Positions 1 through 9,310 of a stretch of 64,000 nucleotides of DNA are shown in pieces (the first letter of the stretch is position 1; the number at the start of each line of letters is the position of its first letter). A program made the translations under genes and the position numbers. The stretch covers positions 1-64,000 of the forward strand of contig JAAFJP010000029.1 in NCBI GenBank assembly GCA_013298125.1, given 5' to 3'. The notes beneath the pieces are model-generated. The model saw only the letters and a program-made list of their open reading frames with translations. It did not search any database and was not told where the DNA came from. The DNA is from Cytophagales bacterium (GTDB taxonomy: Bacteria; Bacteroidota; Bacteroidia; Cytophagales; Spirosomataceae).

Positions 1-12
1 TAACTTCCCACT

Positions 13-89
13 GGGAATCGGTTAAAACTTCGTAACAAGTTTGCATATCTTATAAATTTTGTCGTTTAAAAGATAACAAACCGATTCCC
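13..89. repeat. inverted repeat at the broken 5' end of the TonB receptor gene
   Basis: The 11-base arm GGGAATCGGTT at 13-23 is matched exactly by its reverse complement AACCGATTCCC at 79-89, enclosing about 55 AT-rich bases. It lies just upstream of the point where the receptor reading frame begins without a start region. It could be a small palindromic insertion or part of a larger element cut by the window edge. Confidence 0.5.
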
Positions 90-135
90 TTTTTTGATTA
101 AAAACTAAAATTTAAACATCTTCTTAGATGAAGTT

Positions 136-2523
136 GTGGTTACGGCTAAATCTAAATTATTTGGTTCATCTTCCATCATTGATAAATCTGCCATTATTCA
201 CACTCAACCCACCAGTTTGGCAGATGTGTTGCAGTTGATTCCAGGTCAGTTGGCTGTAAACCCTAATTTGGGAGCGGCACAACAGATTAATTTAAGACAA
301 ATACCAAGTACGGCAGATGCAGGTAGAGCGAATGCTCTGGGTACACAAATCATTGTCGATGGTGTTCCGATTAGTAATAATGGTAACCTTCAAACCGATG
401 TTACGATATTGAATTCGAGTGCTGGGGCATCACCACCATTTTCGTCTGTGGCAGGACGGGGGAATGATTTAAGACAAATTCCTGCCGATAATATTGAGAG
501 TATTGAGGTCGTCAGGGGGATTCCATCGGCTCGATTTGGTGATTTAACTTCGGGTTTAATCATCGTCAATTCACGGATTGGGAGTTTCAAACCAGAAGTG
601 CGGGTTCGTTTAAATCCTAATTTGGCTCAGGTGGCAATGTTTACTGGTTTTACGAATAGAAAGAAAAATAATACCTATAACATTGGATTGGACGTACTGA
701 ACGCTCGGGATGATGTGAGAGATAATTTCAACAAATATACCAGATTTCAGACTCAATTGGCTTGGCAAAAGTTTTGGAATTCGGATAAAACTTTTACTAC
801 CACCAGCATTGCTTCATTTTATAAAAGCATTGATGCCCTTACGAAAAACCCCGAAGATTTACGGAATCAAAATGAACAAAATGCTGATGATAATGGACTG
901 AAAATCAGCACAGAAGGCAAATGGAGGGCAAATAAAAAAGGGATTACGACACTCAATTATATAGCCTCATTTACATACAGTGAACAAAAGGCATATTATC
1001 AATCCCTTATCACCAGAGATTTATTCCCAATTTCCACTGCCACAAAAGACACAACTCAACGAGGTGTTTATGGCAAAAGCGAATACCTAAACCAGACCCG
1101 TGTAGATGGTAAACCATTTAATAGTTATGTTAGAATAGAGGGGACATGGCTGAAAAATATTTGGCAGTTTCAACATAAAATTATGGCGGGAACGGAATGG
1201 CGTTATGATGTAAATAATGGTAATGGGCGGCAATTTGATGTACTTTCGCCACCAAGACAAAATTACAGTGTTGGCGAACGTCCCCGTGCGTATAATGAAG
1301 TGCCAGGGTTGCATCAATTAGGCTATTATGTTGAAGATAAAATCACAAAAACGATAGGTGGGAAACTGTGGATTTTACAAGCAGGGCTAAGATTCGATAA
1401 TGTTGCTCCAACGAGTATTTTTAAGAGTAAATATGGAATGGTAGCGGCTCCACGCATTAACACTGCCATTGAAATTCAGAGGGGGATTTGGTTGAGAGGG
1501 GGATATGGAATTGCCGCTAAATCTGCCACTTTGAACTATTTGTACCCTGGCATTCGCTATTTTGACTTAGTGAACTTTAATTATTTTGCCACTAATCCCG
1601 CTGAACGTTTGGTAATTATTACCACAAAATCTATCAACCTTGATGACCAAGATTTGAAGCCTTACCAATCAAAAAAATATGAACTTGGATTTGATGTTGA
1701 AAAAAAAGGAATTGGCGTAAATGTTTCGTTTTTTCAAGAAACTACTACTGGGGCAATTGGCATAAATCGTGAGGTGAAACCTTTTACTTATGCCAAATTG
1801 GTTGCAACCAGCACACCCCCGAATCTACCTCCAGTTTTGAACCCCGTTCCTATCAAAATAGATACGTTTTTTGCCGCTTATGATGTGCCTGTTAATAACC
1901 GTTTTATCCAAAATAAGGGCTTTGAATACGATATTAACATTCAAGAAATTAAAGCCATCAGAACTTCATTTAACATTACGGGTGCTTATATACAAACCAC
2001 CAGTTTTGATGATGGGCAGTTTACCGATGCCACAAAAGCATACAGTGGCAACACCACACCAACACGCATAGGAATTTATCAATCTTCTGCCAAAATAACA
2101 TCCGAAAGGCTTAATAGTAGCATTCGACTTATACATCGAATACCGAAGCTAAATATCGTTATATCAATGCTTTGGCAAACTATATGGCTTTCAAAAAGTG
2201 CCAATGATGCTCTCAGCTCTTTACCGATTGGGTTTATAAACAAAAAAGGAGAAACTATTTTTTTTAACACAAATGAGGCAGAAAAGCCCGCCAATAAAGA
2301 CCTCATAAGACCTGTCAGTAATCTGATTCCAACCAGTTTGCCTCCTTTACATTTGTTTAATATAAGGCTTACCAAAGAGTGGGCGAAGGGCTTTGGATTC
2401 TCTTTTTATGCTAACAATTTTTTAAATATCCGACCGCTCCACGGCGATGTAAATACGGGGGGCTTAGTGCGAAGAAACGAAGCCCTCTTTTTTGGGGCTG
2501 AATTTAATATTTCAATCAAATAA
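136..2523 (+). CDS. TonB-dependent receptor, 5'-truncated
   Basis: This is an outer-membrane TonB-dependent receptor. The plug domain lies near residues 20-150, with DVLQLIPGQ, IIVDGVPISN and IESIEVVRGIPSARFGDLTSG. A beta-barrel follows and ends in the typical FFGAEFNISIK. The track starts at a GTG, but the frame is open and coding-like back to base 109, giving IFLDEVVVTA, the usual junction between the carboxypeptidase-like domain and the plug. A stop at 106-108 closes the frame, and no signal peptide or beta-sandwich domain is encoded upstream in any frame. The gene therefore lacks its N-terminus and is probably a pseudogene, unless the missing part lies outside the window. The DUF4876 and DUF6850 genes that follow on the same strand are usual partners of such receptors. 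The substrate is unknown. Confidence 0.8.
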   Translation: MVTAKSKLFGSSSIIDKSAIIHTQPTSLADVLQLIPGQLAVNPNLGAAQQINLRQIPSTADAGRANALGTQIIVDGVPISNNGNLQTDVTILNSSAGASPPFSSVAGRGNDLRQIPADNIESIEVVRGIPSARFGDLTSGLIIVNSRIGSFKPEVRVRLNPNLAQVAMFTGFTNRKKNNTYNIGLDVLNARDDVRDNFNKYTRFQTQLAWQKFWNSDKTFTTTSIASFYKSIDALTKNPEDLRNQNEQNADDNGLKISTEGKWRANKKGITTLNYIASFTYSEQKAYYQSLITRDLFPISTATKDTTQRGVYGKSEYLNQTRVDGKPFNSYVRIEGTWLKNIWQFQHKIMAGTEWRYDVNNGNGRQFDVLSPPRQNYSVGERPRAYNEVPGLHQLGYYVEDKITKTIGGKLWILQAGLRFDNVAPTSIFKSKYGMVAAPRINTAIEIQRGIWLRGGYGIAAKSATLNYLYPGIRYFDLVNFNYFATNPAERLVIITTKSINLDDQDLKPYQSKKYELGFDVEKKGIGVNVSFFQETTTGAIGINREVKPFTYAKLVATSTPPNLPPVLNPVPIKIDTFFAAYDVPVNNRFIQNKGFEYDINIQEIKAIRTSFNITGAYIQTTSFDDGQFTDATKAYSGNTTPTRIGIYQSSAKITSERLNSSIRLIHRIPKLNIVISMLWQTIWLSKSANDALSSLPIGFINKKGETIFFNTNEAEKPANKDLIRPVSNLIPTSLPPLHLFNIRLTKEWAKGFGFSFYANNFLNIRPLHGDVNTGGLVRRNEALFFGAEFNISIK

Positions 2524-2549
2524 AACGTGGCGACGTACCGCTTAAAATT

Positions 2550-3749
2550 ATGAAAAATCTATTGTTTTTAACTCTCTTTTTATTGGTGTTTTTGACAGCT
2601 TGTAGAAAAGACAATTTTGAGGCTTTGGTAACTTCTACTGTTACAGTTGAAGCAAAATACCCTGTTACTTACGGGCAACCTCTGGCAAGTGCTGCCACCA
2701 TAACCTTAACAAATATTACCGATGGAAGCGTGAAGACGGCAACTACTAATGCAACAGGTCAAGCTATTTTTACTGAAATATTGCCTGGTACATATAACAT
2801 TACCGCCAGTAAAAATTTAGCCGCAACCGAAGCTCAGCCTCTTACGGGCATAAATGCCGCTGTTACACTAAATGCTTCTCAGAATGGAGCAATTGTTGTG
2901 GGTGGGCAAAACCCTAAATTTCAACTACAACTTCAAGGCGGTGCCGTGGGCGGATTGGTGATAAAGGAAGTTTACTACACGGGTAGCAAAACGGCAAGTG
3001 GGGGAACGTATTTCAGTGATCAATTCGTGGAAATCTATAATAATGCTACGGATACACTGTTTTTGGACGGACTTTTTATTGCCGATATTTTTGGAAATGC
3101 AGGCTTGATTAATGCCACTTCTTTACCAACGGCTTTCAATACTGATAAAGATAATGTTTATGCAAGTAGTATTTGGCAAATTCCAGGTACGGGCAAACAA
3201 TATCCCTTAGCCCCTGGTAAAAGTATTGTTATTGCCCAAGACGGTGTGAATCACAAAGATGCCACATTGAACCCAAATAGTCCCGTTGATTTATCGAAAG
3301 TGGAATGGGAAACCTATAACGAAAGACCCGACAATAGAGATGCCGATGCACCCGCCGTTCCTAATTTGATAAAAACCTACTTTACGGGTGGTTTCGATTG
3401 GTTATTACCTGTTTTTGGACCAGGAGTTATCATTTTTAGAGGAGATTTTACAAAATTGGAGCAAGTAGTAATTCCTGGGGCAGCTTCCACCATTCCACCG
3501 AGAATAAAAGTCCCAAACACTGCCGTAATAGATGCCTTTGAGGCACTTAAAGATGGTAATAGCGTTACTTTTAAAAGATTAACAACCGCCTTAGATGCTG
3601 GATTTGTGTTTGCTGATGATACCTATAATATGCAAAGTTTCAGAAGGAAAACGAGTACAACTATTAATGGAAGAAGGGTTTTGCAAGATACCAATAACAG
3701 CACCAGCGATTTTGAAAAAATAGTTTTGCCAACGCCGAAAGGGTTTTAA
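2550..3749 (+). CDS. DUF4876-type surface lipoprotein
   Basis: The N-terminus has a lipoprotein signal peptide with lipobox LTAC (Cys18). A carboxypeptidase-regulatory/CnaB-like beta-sandwich follows at about residues 28-90 (GQAIFTEILPGTYNITAS). The C-terminal part begins VGGLVIKEVYYTGS and includes DQFVEIYNNATDTLFLDGL, resembling lamin-tail-like modules. The 399-residue length and the position after a TonB receptor and before a DUF6850 barrel fit the DUF4876 family. It starts 26 bases after the receptor stop, so the two are probably co-transcribed. It likely acts at the outer membrane surface. No enzymatic residues are recognisable and the biochemical role is unknown. Confidence 0.75.
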   Translation: MKNLLFLTLFLLVFLTACRKDNFEALVTSTVTVEAKYPVTYGQPLASAATITLTNITDGSVKTATTNATGQAIFTEILPGTYNITASKNLAATEAQPLTGINAAVTLNASQNGAIVVGGQNPKFQLQLQGGAVGGLVIKEVYYTGSKTASGGTYFSDQFVEIYNNATDTLFLDGLFIADIFGNAGLINATSLPTAFNTDKDNVYASSIWQIPGTGKQYPLAPGKSIVIAQDGVNHKDATLNPNSPVDLSKVEWETYNERPDNRDADAPAVPNLIKTYFTGGFDWLLPVFGPGVIIFRGDFTKLEQVVIPGAASTIPPRIKVPNTAVIDAFEALKDGNSVTFKRLTTALDAGFVFADDTYNMQSFRRKTSTTINGRRVLQDTNNSTSDFEKIVLPTPKGF

Positions 3750-3773
3750 TAAGTGGTATTACACGGTGTTTGA

Positions 3774-3932
3774 GGTTAAGCATCTCCGAGGCTAAGACCA
3801 GTATTTTTATACTTTCTACAAAAGTCATACTTCTCCGAAGAAGTCTTTGAAACTGATTACACTTTACTTCGGAGAAGTGCAACCTTTGTAGAAAGTAAAT
3901 ATAAAGCGAAATAGCATCGGAGATGCTTAACC
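3774..3932. repeat. 159-bp nested imperfect palindrome
   Basis: The outer arms GGTTAAGCATCTCCGA and TCGGAGATGCTTAACC are exact reverse complements. Nested inside are TACTTTCTACAAAAG opposite CTTTGTAGAAAGTA and ACTTCTCCGAA opposite TTCGGAGAAGT. The whole gap between the DUF4876 and DUF6850 genes can fold into one long hairpin. It may be an intergenic palindromic (MITE-like) element or an intra-operon attenuator or RNA-processing site. Confidence 0.75.
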
Positions 3933-3959
3933 TTAAAAATCCCATTACAAGCAACCTAA

Positions 3960-5465
3960 ATGTTCTATTTCAAGGAAATATCGTTAAAATTCATACGCTG
4001 TTTTTTGTACGTAACTGTTTTCAACCAAACCGTTATTGCTCAGAAAACCGCTTTGGATAGTGTGCAAATTATAGAGGATAATCGAAGTTTAGATGTTTAT
4101 AATTTAACTCAAAATGTGGTTTATGTGGAAACATTAAGACCCCAAAAAGGCTTTGCATCAGCAAATATTTTGGGTGGTTCTGGTGATTTTAGGCAACCCA
4201 TGCAGGCTGGTTCATTCAACCAATTTAATCTGGGAACGGGCGGATTTAAGAAAATTAATCACTGGGGATATTATGGATTTTTTTCCTACAAAAAAACCTT
4301 TGAAAATGGTGTAAAATGGAATGGAGTTTATGATGCCTACGATGACAATCCCTTTATTTGGGCGGATAGTAGTCAAGGAAATTGGCAAAAAGATGAAATA
4401 AAAACGGTGATTGGCATAATACCACCTCCCATTTCAAAAAAACTATCCCTTGGTTTACAGATAGTCTATTCGATAAGTTCGGGAGCGAGATTATCTGAGC
4501 CAAAACCTTTTTTTAGGTATCGAAATATTGCTTTACAACCCGCTTTGAACTATCAATTAACTCAAAATCAAGCAATTGGAATCACGGGAACGATTGGGTT
4601 TGTGTTAGAAGAAAACGAATTGGGGTTTTATGGAAATAGTAGTAATAATGTGCTGTTGTATCGACTTCGAGGCTACGGAACTTTTAGTAAATCACCTTTT
4701 GTAAGTGGCGAGCGTAAAAGAGTGCAAAACGATTTGGCGGTGCGAATTCACTACATAAAAAAGAAACAAAATACTCAATTTTTATTGGCTGGATATGCCT
4801 CACAACGAAACGACGATGTTACAGAAGGGGTGGCAATCCCACAAAGTATCGGCTTTTTCACGGGCATTGAATACGGTGGTTTGGTCAGTTTTTACAAAGG
4901 AAATGCAAATCAAGGTAAATCAATAAATCTTAAAATTAATTCAAAAAACGGTTATGCAGACGATGTAATTTTTAGGGCGGAAAGTGCTTCTTCAATTTAT
5001 CAAAACATTGATATTGAGGGTAGTAAGTGGTTTTCCGATGAATTAAAAAAATCAATTACACAAGTTTCCATATTGACTAATTTTTCAACAATTGACAACA
5101 AAGACCAAGCTACTCGTACCCAATTCTTAGTCAGTAAAATACAATTCTCGGGCAAACTAAATTACCGAAAACAACTCAATAAAAAAATCCGTTTCAACGG
5201 CTCACTCGAAACGGGTTACAGTTATGTTTTTGATAATTCTTTTGTAAACCGAACCAGCAATACAATCATTAGAGAGCTAATTATTCCTAATTATAATTTT
5301 CATAAAAGCAATTTTGCCATTGCTCATACCAAGTTCGGAATAGATATTATCCCAGAAAAAAACAATTTGGTTCATTCAATGCAGGTAACTACGCACAATC
5401 GGTTTTTCGCTCAATTTGACTCACACAGAAGTAATATTCAACTTAATTATTCAATCCTTTTTTAG
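3960..5465 (+). CDS. DUF6850-family outer-membrane beta-barrel protein
   Basis: The 501-residue protein has a hydrophobic N-terminus ending in VIAQ, a probable signal peptidase site. Long stretches of alternating polar and aromatic residues follow, with glycine-rich turns typical of outer-membrane barrels, for example FFSYKKTFENGVKWNGVYDA. It ends in the barrel-like strand SNIQLNYSILF. Its size and position after the DUF4876 lipoprotein match the DUF6850 family. It is separated from the upstream gene by the long palindrome and directly abuts the downstream lipoprotein gene. The function is unknown. It plausibly forms a surface complex with the DUF4876 protein and the TonB receptor, which is inference from gene order. 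Confidence 0.7.
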   Translation: MFYFKEISLKFIRCFLYVTVFNQTVIAQKTALDSVQIIEDNRSLDVYNLTQNVVYVETLRPQKGFASANILGGSGDFRQPMQAGSFNQFNLGTGGFKKINHWGYYGFFSYKKTFENGVKWNGVYDAYDDNPFIWADSSQGNWQKDEIKTVIGIIPPPISKKLSLGLQIVYSISSGARLSEPKPFFRYRNIALQPALNYQLTQNQAIGITGTIGFVLEENELGFYGNSSNNVLLYRLRGYGTFSKSPFVSGERKRVQNDLAVRIHYIKKKQNTQFLLAGYASQRNDDVTEGVAIPQSIGFFTGIEYGGLVSFYKGNANQGKSINLKINSKNGYADDVIFRAESASSIYQNIDIEGSKWFSDELKKSITQVSILTNFSTIDNKDQATRTQFLVSKIQFSGKLNYRKQLNKKIRFNGSLETGYSYVFDNSFVNRTSNTIIRELIIPNYNFHKSNFAIAHTKFGIDIIPEKNNLVHSMQVTTHNRFFAQFDSHRSNIQLNYSILF

Positions 5466-6293
5466 ATGAAAAAATACGCATATTTTCTATTCATTTTCGC
5501 TTTTTTCATAGCGTGTAAAACGAATCAATTACCGCAAAATCACACAAAATCAGACCTCTCAAATCGTATTTTGGCAGATTCTGTTTTGGCGTATGCCCTT
5601 GACCATGAGGCACTTTACACGCTCACAGACACGCTTAAACCCATGAGTAGTGTGAAATTTTTGCGGTTTGCAGTTGCCAAAGATTCCACTCAAAAGGACG
5701 GAGATTATAAAATTGTAACCAAAGACTCCTTGTTGAAAAAAATGGAGGAATATCAAAAGGTTTGTAAAGATTTAAGTCAGGGAGATTGGCAATTTATTAT
5801 GATGCCATTTGAAAGAACAGATAAAAACATTCGAAATATTGAAATTTATGTTGTTCGCAAATCAGTTTTTGCCAAGAAAATTCAACAATATCAATCCTTT
5901 TTTGGACAGTGGGGTTTCACGCCCAGCACCGACCCAGCCGTAGTGCTTGCAGTAGTTGAATACGAAACCAAATGGGACAGAAACCGAGCTTATGGTTATT
6001 TATTTGGCTATCCCGCCCACGCCGTAGATTTTTTTGTGGAAGCCCAGAAAATTCAAGATTCATCTCCCGATAAAAAATTTGTAACTCGTGATTTTTTCGC
6101 TATTCCAGTTTTTGTCAAGGAAAAAGGCTATTTCACTTATGCCACCCCAAAAGGGTATAAACCTACCGAAGTTGATAGTATTTTGTTCAAAGCCGCCACG
6201 CAAACATTAGAAAAATATAAATCTTTCAGGGGTAAATATGTAGTGGGTAAGGGTTTGCATGGGCTTGATTTATGGGAAAAGTTAAGGAATTAA
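5466..6293 (+). CDS. hypothetical lipoprotein downstream of DUF6850
   Basis: The start codon directly follows the stop of the DUF6850 gene, which indicates tight translational coupling. The N-terminus is a lipoprotein signal with lipobox FIAC (Cys17). The mature 258 residues contain no catalytic motif I recognise. A charged stretch near residues 105-140 (IRNIEIYVVRKSVFAKK) precedes an aromatic region including YLFGYPAHAVDFFVEAQ. The context suggests a periplasmic or surface accessory of the DUF4876/DUF6850 module. I do not recognise the family. Confidence 0.7.
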   Translation: MKKYAYFLFIFAFFIACKTNQLPQNHTKSDLSNRILADSVLAYALDHEALYTLTDTLKPMSSVKFLRFAVAKDSTQKDGDYKIVTKDSLLKKMEEYQKVCKDLSQGDWQFIMMPFERTDKNIRNIEIYVVRKSVFAKKIQQYQSFFGQWGFTPSTDPAVVLAVVEYETKWDRNRAYGYLFGYPAHAVDFFVEAQKIQDSSPDKKFVTRDFFAIPVFVKEKGYFTYATPKGYKPTEVDSILFKAATQTLEKYKSFRGKYVVGKGLHGLDLWEKLRN

Positions 6294-6324
6294 ATCATGA
6301 ATGAAACCTTAAATTAACGAGTAA

Positions 6325-8541
6325 ATGAAATTAATTTTACTTTATAATTGCTTAATAATCAGTCTATTAATTGGCTTTTCAACCCTCGCCCAAGACGGTT
6401 ATATTTTCCCTGCCCAAAATCCACCAAAAGAAATTTCGGGTTTAAAAATCAAGGAAAATCTTACTATTAATGGGCGTTTGGAGGAAGATTCGTGGCGGCT
6501 TGCTCCGCTTGCGAATGGCTTTTTCAAGCAATTTCCCGACCAAGGTGGTAAACCCAAGTTTGATACCCAAATAAAAATTCTTTACAACAAAAAGAATCTT
6601 TATTTTGGATTTTTCTGCCCTGATTCTCTTGGAAAAAAAGGCGTGCGAGTCCCTGATTTACAACGTGATTTTGATTTTTTTGAGTACGATTTAGTAGGTG
6701 TTAGCCTTGACCCTTTCTTGGATAAACGAAATTCTATCTCTTTTCAAACCAATCCTCATGGCGTTCAGCGAGATTTATTGACTTTTGATGATGCCTTTTT
6801 TGACCGTGAATGGGACGGATTTTGGAAAGTTCGCACCACCAGAACCGACTCAGGCTATGTGGCTGAAATGCAGATTCCGTGGGCAACCCTTCGTTACCCA
6901 AAAGGCGAAAAACAAGATTGGGGAATCCAGTTCGTCAGACGAACCCGAAGGTTAGGAGAACAATCGTCTTGGTCGCCCTATCCAAGAGCATATAACCCCT
7001 ATCGAATGCCCTACGCAGGAATTTTGAAAGGAATTGAGCCGCCTACGCCTTCGCTCAATCTACGTGTCCAGCCTTATTTCTTGACAGATTATAACCGTCA
7101 ATTTGAAAATGGAAATCTTGTTTCGGATAAATTTACCCCCAAACTTGGCGGAGAAATCAAATGGGCAATAACACCTCATACGGTCTTAGATGTAACTTTC
7201 AACACCGATTTTGCCCAAGCCGATGTGGATAGACAAGTACAAAATCTGACTCGCTTCTCCGTACTTTTTCCAGAACGCAGACAATTTTTTCTGGAAAATG
7301 CAACACTTTTTAATTTGGGAGATAGCTTTAATCAACCATTTTTTAGTCGTAAAATCGGACTTTCTGAAAACGGTAATCCCATTGGTTTAGAAGGCGGTGT
7401 AAGATTAGTAAACAGAAATTTGAAACAAAGTTTTGGGGCTTTATTGGTTCGGCAACGGCAATCAGAGGAAAATGATTTGGGGGCAACCAATTTTGGCGTG
7501 TTGCGATACAGCAAAAATGTGGGTAAACAGAATCGTTTTGGTACGATGATTACTTTTCAAAACACGGAAGAAGCCTTCGGTAAATCAGGATTTAGCAATG
7601 CTACTTTTTCGGTTGATGGTTTTATTAGAATTAGCGAGCCTTTCAGTTGGAATTTTATGGTTACTAAAAGTCAAACTTCGGGTGATGGAGGCGATGGTTT
7701 CACGGCTTTAAGTGGCTTTGACTTTGAAAATAATAACTGGAATGGCTTTTTGAAAACTTCCATCATCACCCAAGATTACAACCCAAGCATGGGTTTTGTG
7801 TATGGCTCAAATCTGATAAACACCAATTTTGGCGGTTACAGAATTGCTCGTCCCAAATGGAAACCAAAATTTATGCGACAAATGGACCCAGGTATGATGT
7901 TAGATATGTACCACCGTGCATCTGATGGCAAATTTCAACAAGCAGAATGGATAATTTTCCCGATTTGGATTATTGCGAATACAGGCAATAGGCTGACGGC
8001 AGAGTTCGTACCCACGTGGCAAGTGGTGGATGAGGCGTTTCCGATTGTTGGAATCAATATTAAACCTGAGAATTACTTTTATACTCGTTATAATTTCTCA
8101 TATCGGTCAGACCAATCAAAGGCTTTTTCGTTCGTTGTGAGAACCGAATTAGGCGGTTTTTATGATGGGAAATTAAGCACGCTTAGCTCTGAATTGAGGT
8201 ATTCGCCAGTACCCAACATTTCTGCAAAAGTTACTTATACCCGCAACGATTTTGATGAAGTAGGAGAGAAAAAAGAATCAAAAGTTACCCATCTATTTTC
8301 CCCCGAAATACGGCTTGCACTCAATCCACGGCTACAATTAACGTCATTTTACCAACACAATTCAGCCGCCAATCGTGATGTTTGGAACGTCCGTTTTGCT
8401 TGGGAATTTCAGCCACTTTCGTTTCTGTATTTGGTTTATAATTCAAATAACAATCAAGTTTACAATGGCTCAACTAAGCGTTTTGATAGTTTCAGAAATG
8501 AGTTGTCAATTATGAAATTGACGTATTTAAAACAGTTTTAA
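6325..8541 (+). CDS. CBM9-like / DUF5916 outer-membrane protein
   Basis: A signal peptide (residues 1-22) precedes a carbohydrate-binding family 9-like domain at about 40-215, with INGRLEEDSWRLAP and LYFGFFCPDS. A DUF5916-type barrel makes up the remaining 500 residues, including FPERRQFFLENATLF and the LGGEIKWAITPHTVLDVTFNTDFAQADVD region seen across this family. The 738-residue length is typical. It follows the unknown lipoprotein by 31 bases on the same strand and may be the last gene of that unit. DUF5916 proteins are generally taken to be outer-membrane proteins. The ligand is unknown and a carbohydrate is only suggested by the CBM9 fold. Confidence 0.8.
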   Translation: MKLILLYNCLIISLLIGFSTLAQDGYIFPAQNPPKEISGLKIKENLTINGRLEEDSWRLAPLANGFFKQFPDQGGKPKFDTQIKILYNKKNLYFGFFCPDSLGKKGVRVPDLQRDFDFFEYDLVGVSLDPFLDKRNSISFQTNPHGVQRDLLTFDDAFFDREWDGFWKVRTTRTDSGYVAEMQIPWATLRYPKGEKQDWGIQFVRRTRRLGEQSSWSPYPRAYNPYRMPYAGILKGIEPPTPSLNLRVQPYFLTDYNRQFENGNLVSDKFTPKLGGEIKWAITPHTVLDVTFNTDFAQADVDRQVQNLTRFSVLFPERRQFFLENATLFNLGDSFNQPFFSRKIGLSENGNPIGLEGGVRLVNRNLKQSFGALLVRQRQSEENDLGATNFGVLRYSKNVGKQNRFGTMITFQNTEEAFGKSGFSNATFSVDGFIRISEPFSWNFMVTKSQTSGDGGDGFTALSGFDFENNNWNGFLKTSIITQDYNPSMGFVYGSNLINTNFGGYRIARPKWKPKFMRQMDPGMMLDMYHRASDGKFQQAEWIIFPIWIIANTGNRLTAEFVPTWQVVDEAFPIVGINIKPENYFYTRYNFSYRSDQSKAFSFVVRTELGGFYDGKLSTLSSELRYSPVPNISAKVTYTRNDFDEVGEKKESKVTHLFSPEIRLALNPRLQLTSFYQHNSAANRDVWNVRFAWEFQPLSFLYLVYNSNNNQVYNGSTKRFDSFRNELSIMKLTYLKQF

Positions 8542-8584
8542 TGCAATTTCAGATGTCTCTGCCATTTTAATACATCTTTAACCT

Positions 8585-9079
8585 TCAATTATCTTTTACA
8601 AAAATCAAGTAAGTACCCTTGGGGTCAAAACCGTTGGCAGTTGGAAGACCTTTTCCAATTTGAAGAAACATTTTTGAATCTTTCGACCCCCCTTGTTTCG
8701 TAGTTGACCGAATTACTTTAAATTCCTTAGCATCCAATAAAATTTCTAATATTTGTGACTCACAGTTCATGTCAGCAACTGGACCTCCAATAAAAGTAGT
8801 TCCAACTGTTTCAATCTTTATTGACTGATTTCCTAAATAAGTTAATTTTCCCCCTATGGTGTTTATCGGAGCTAAACCGCTGTAAGTGTTTCCTTCAAAT
8901 CTAATTTCTACACGTTCTTTGCTGGCAAGACCGTCACATAAACTTTCTGTTTTTGCATTAATAACCAAGTTGTGTAATTTCCACGTTCCTTCTGGAATTT
9001 TGTCCGATTCTATAAAAATTTCTTCGGTTTTTGAACAAGAAAACAATCCGATAAATAGAAATAAAAAGGCTTTTTTCAT
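8585..9079 (-). CDS. META (HslJ-like) domain lipoprotein
   Basis: The 164-residue protein has a lipoprotein signal with lipobox FSC (Cys15). The mature part opens with GTWKLHNLVI, followed by VEIRFEGNTYSG, GGKLTYLGNQSIKI, MNCESQILEILLDA and KMFLQIGK. That order of short strands with a Cys-Glu helix matches the META/HslJ domain. It is convergent with the DUF5916 gene. META proteins are extracytoplasmic and of unclear function, some linked to stress or antibiotic tolerance. The domain call rests on pattern only. Confidence 0.6.
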   Translation of the reverse strand: MKKAFLFLFIGLFSCSKTEEIFIESDKIPEGTWKLHNLVINAKTESLCDGLASKERVEIRFEGNTYSGLAPINTIGGKLTYLGNQSIKIETVGTTFIGGPVADMNCESQILEILLDAKEFKVIRSTTKQGGSKDSKMFLQIGKGLPTANGFDPKGTYLIFVKDN

Positions 9080-9269
9080 GATTTCTTCGTTTTTTTCTTA
9101 AAGACTCCAAATTGATTCAAATGGTTGGAAATTATATAAAAATATTGTTCTAATGATATGATTTTCAATATTTTAGACATTTTGAGGTGCCTTTGAAAAT
9201 TATTTCTAACATATCCAGTCTCATTAAATCTCCATATATCTTTCAAAATTTTGTACATAAATTTTGATT

Positions 9270-9286
9270 ATGCAACACCATTGCAT
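9270..9286. promoter_or_regulatory. operator 1, palindrome overlapping the -33 element
   Basis: ATGCAACACCATTGCAT is a perfect 6-5-6 inverted repeat (ATGCAA/TTGCAT). It covers the TTG at 9281-9283 that would be the -33 element of the ABC operon promoter. The form resembles operators of Fur-superfamily metalloregulators; which regulator binds is inference. Confidence 0.5.
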
Positions 9287-9310
9287 TTTAAAATTATTTG
9301 ATTAATTTTG
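9281..9310 (+). promoter_or_regulatory. promoter of ABC/TonB operon
   Basis: The -7 element TAATTTTG (9303-9310) matches the Bacteroidota consensus TAnnTTTG. A -33 TTG lies at 9281-9283, a spacing of 19 bases. Each element is overlapped by one of two similar palindromes, which implies repression by occlusion. Confidence 0.6.

Noticed and set aside
3664-3954. 96-residue minus-strand ORF in the DUF4876/DUF6850 gap
   Set aside because: It lies mostly in the long palindrome and overlaps the DUF4876 3' end, with no signal or family features.
9076-9258. 60-residue minus-strand ORF upstream of the META lipoprotein
   Set aside because: It is AT-rich, overlaps the lipoprotein start and shows no family or signal features. 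It is probably noncoding.
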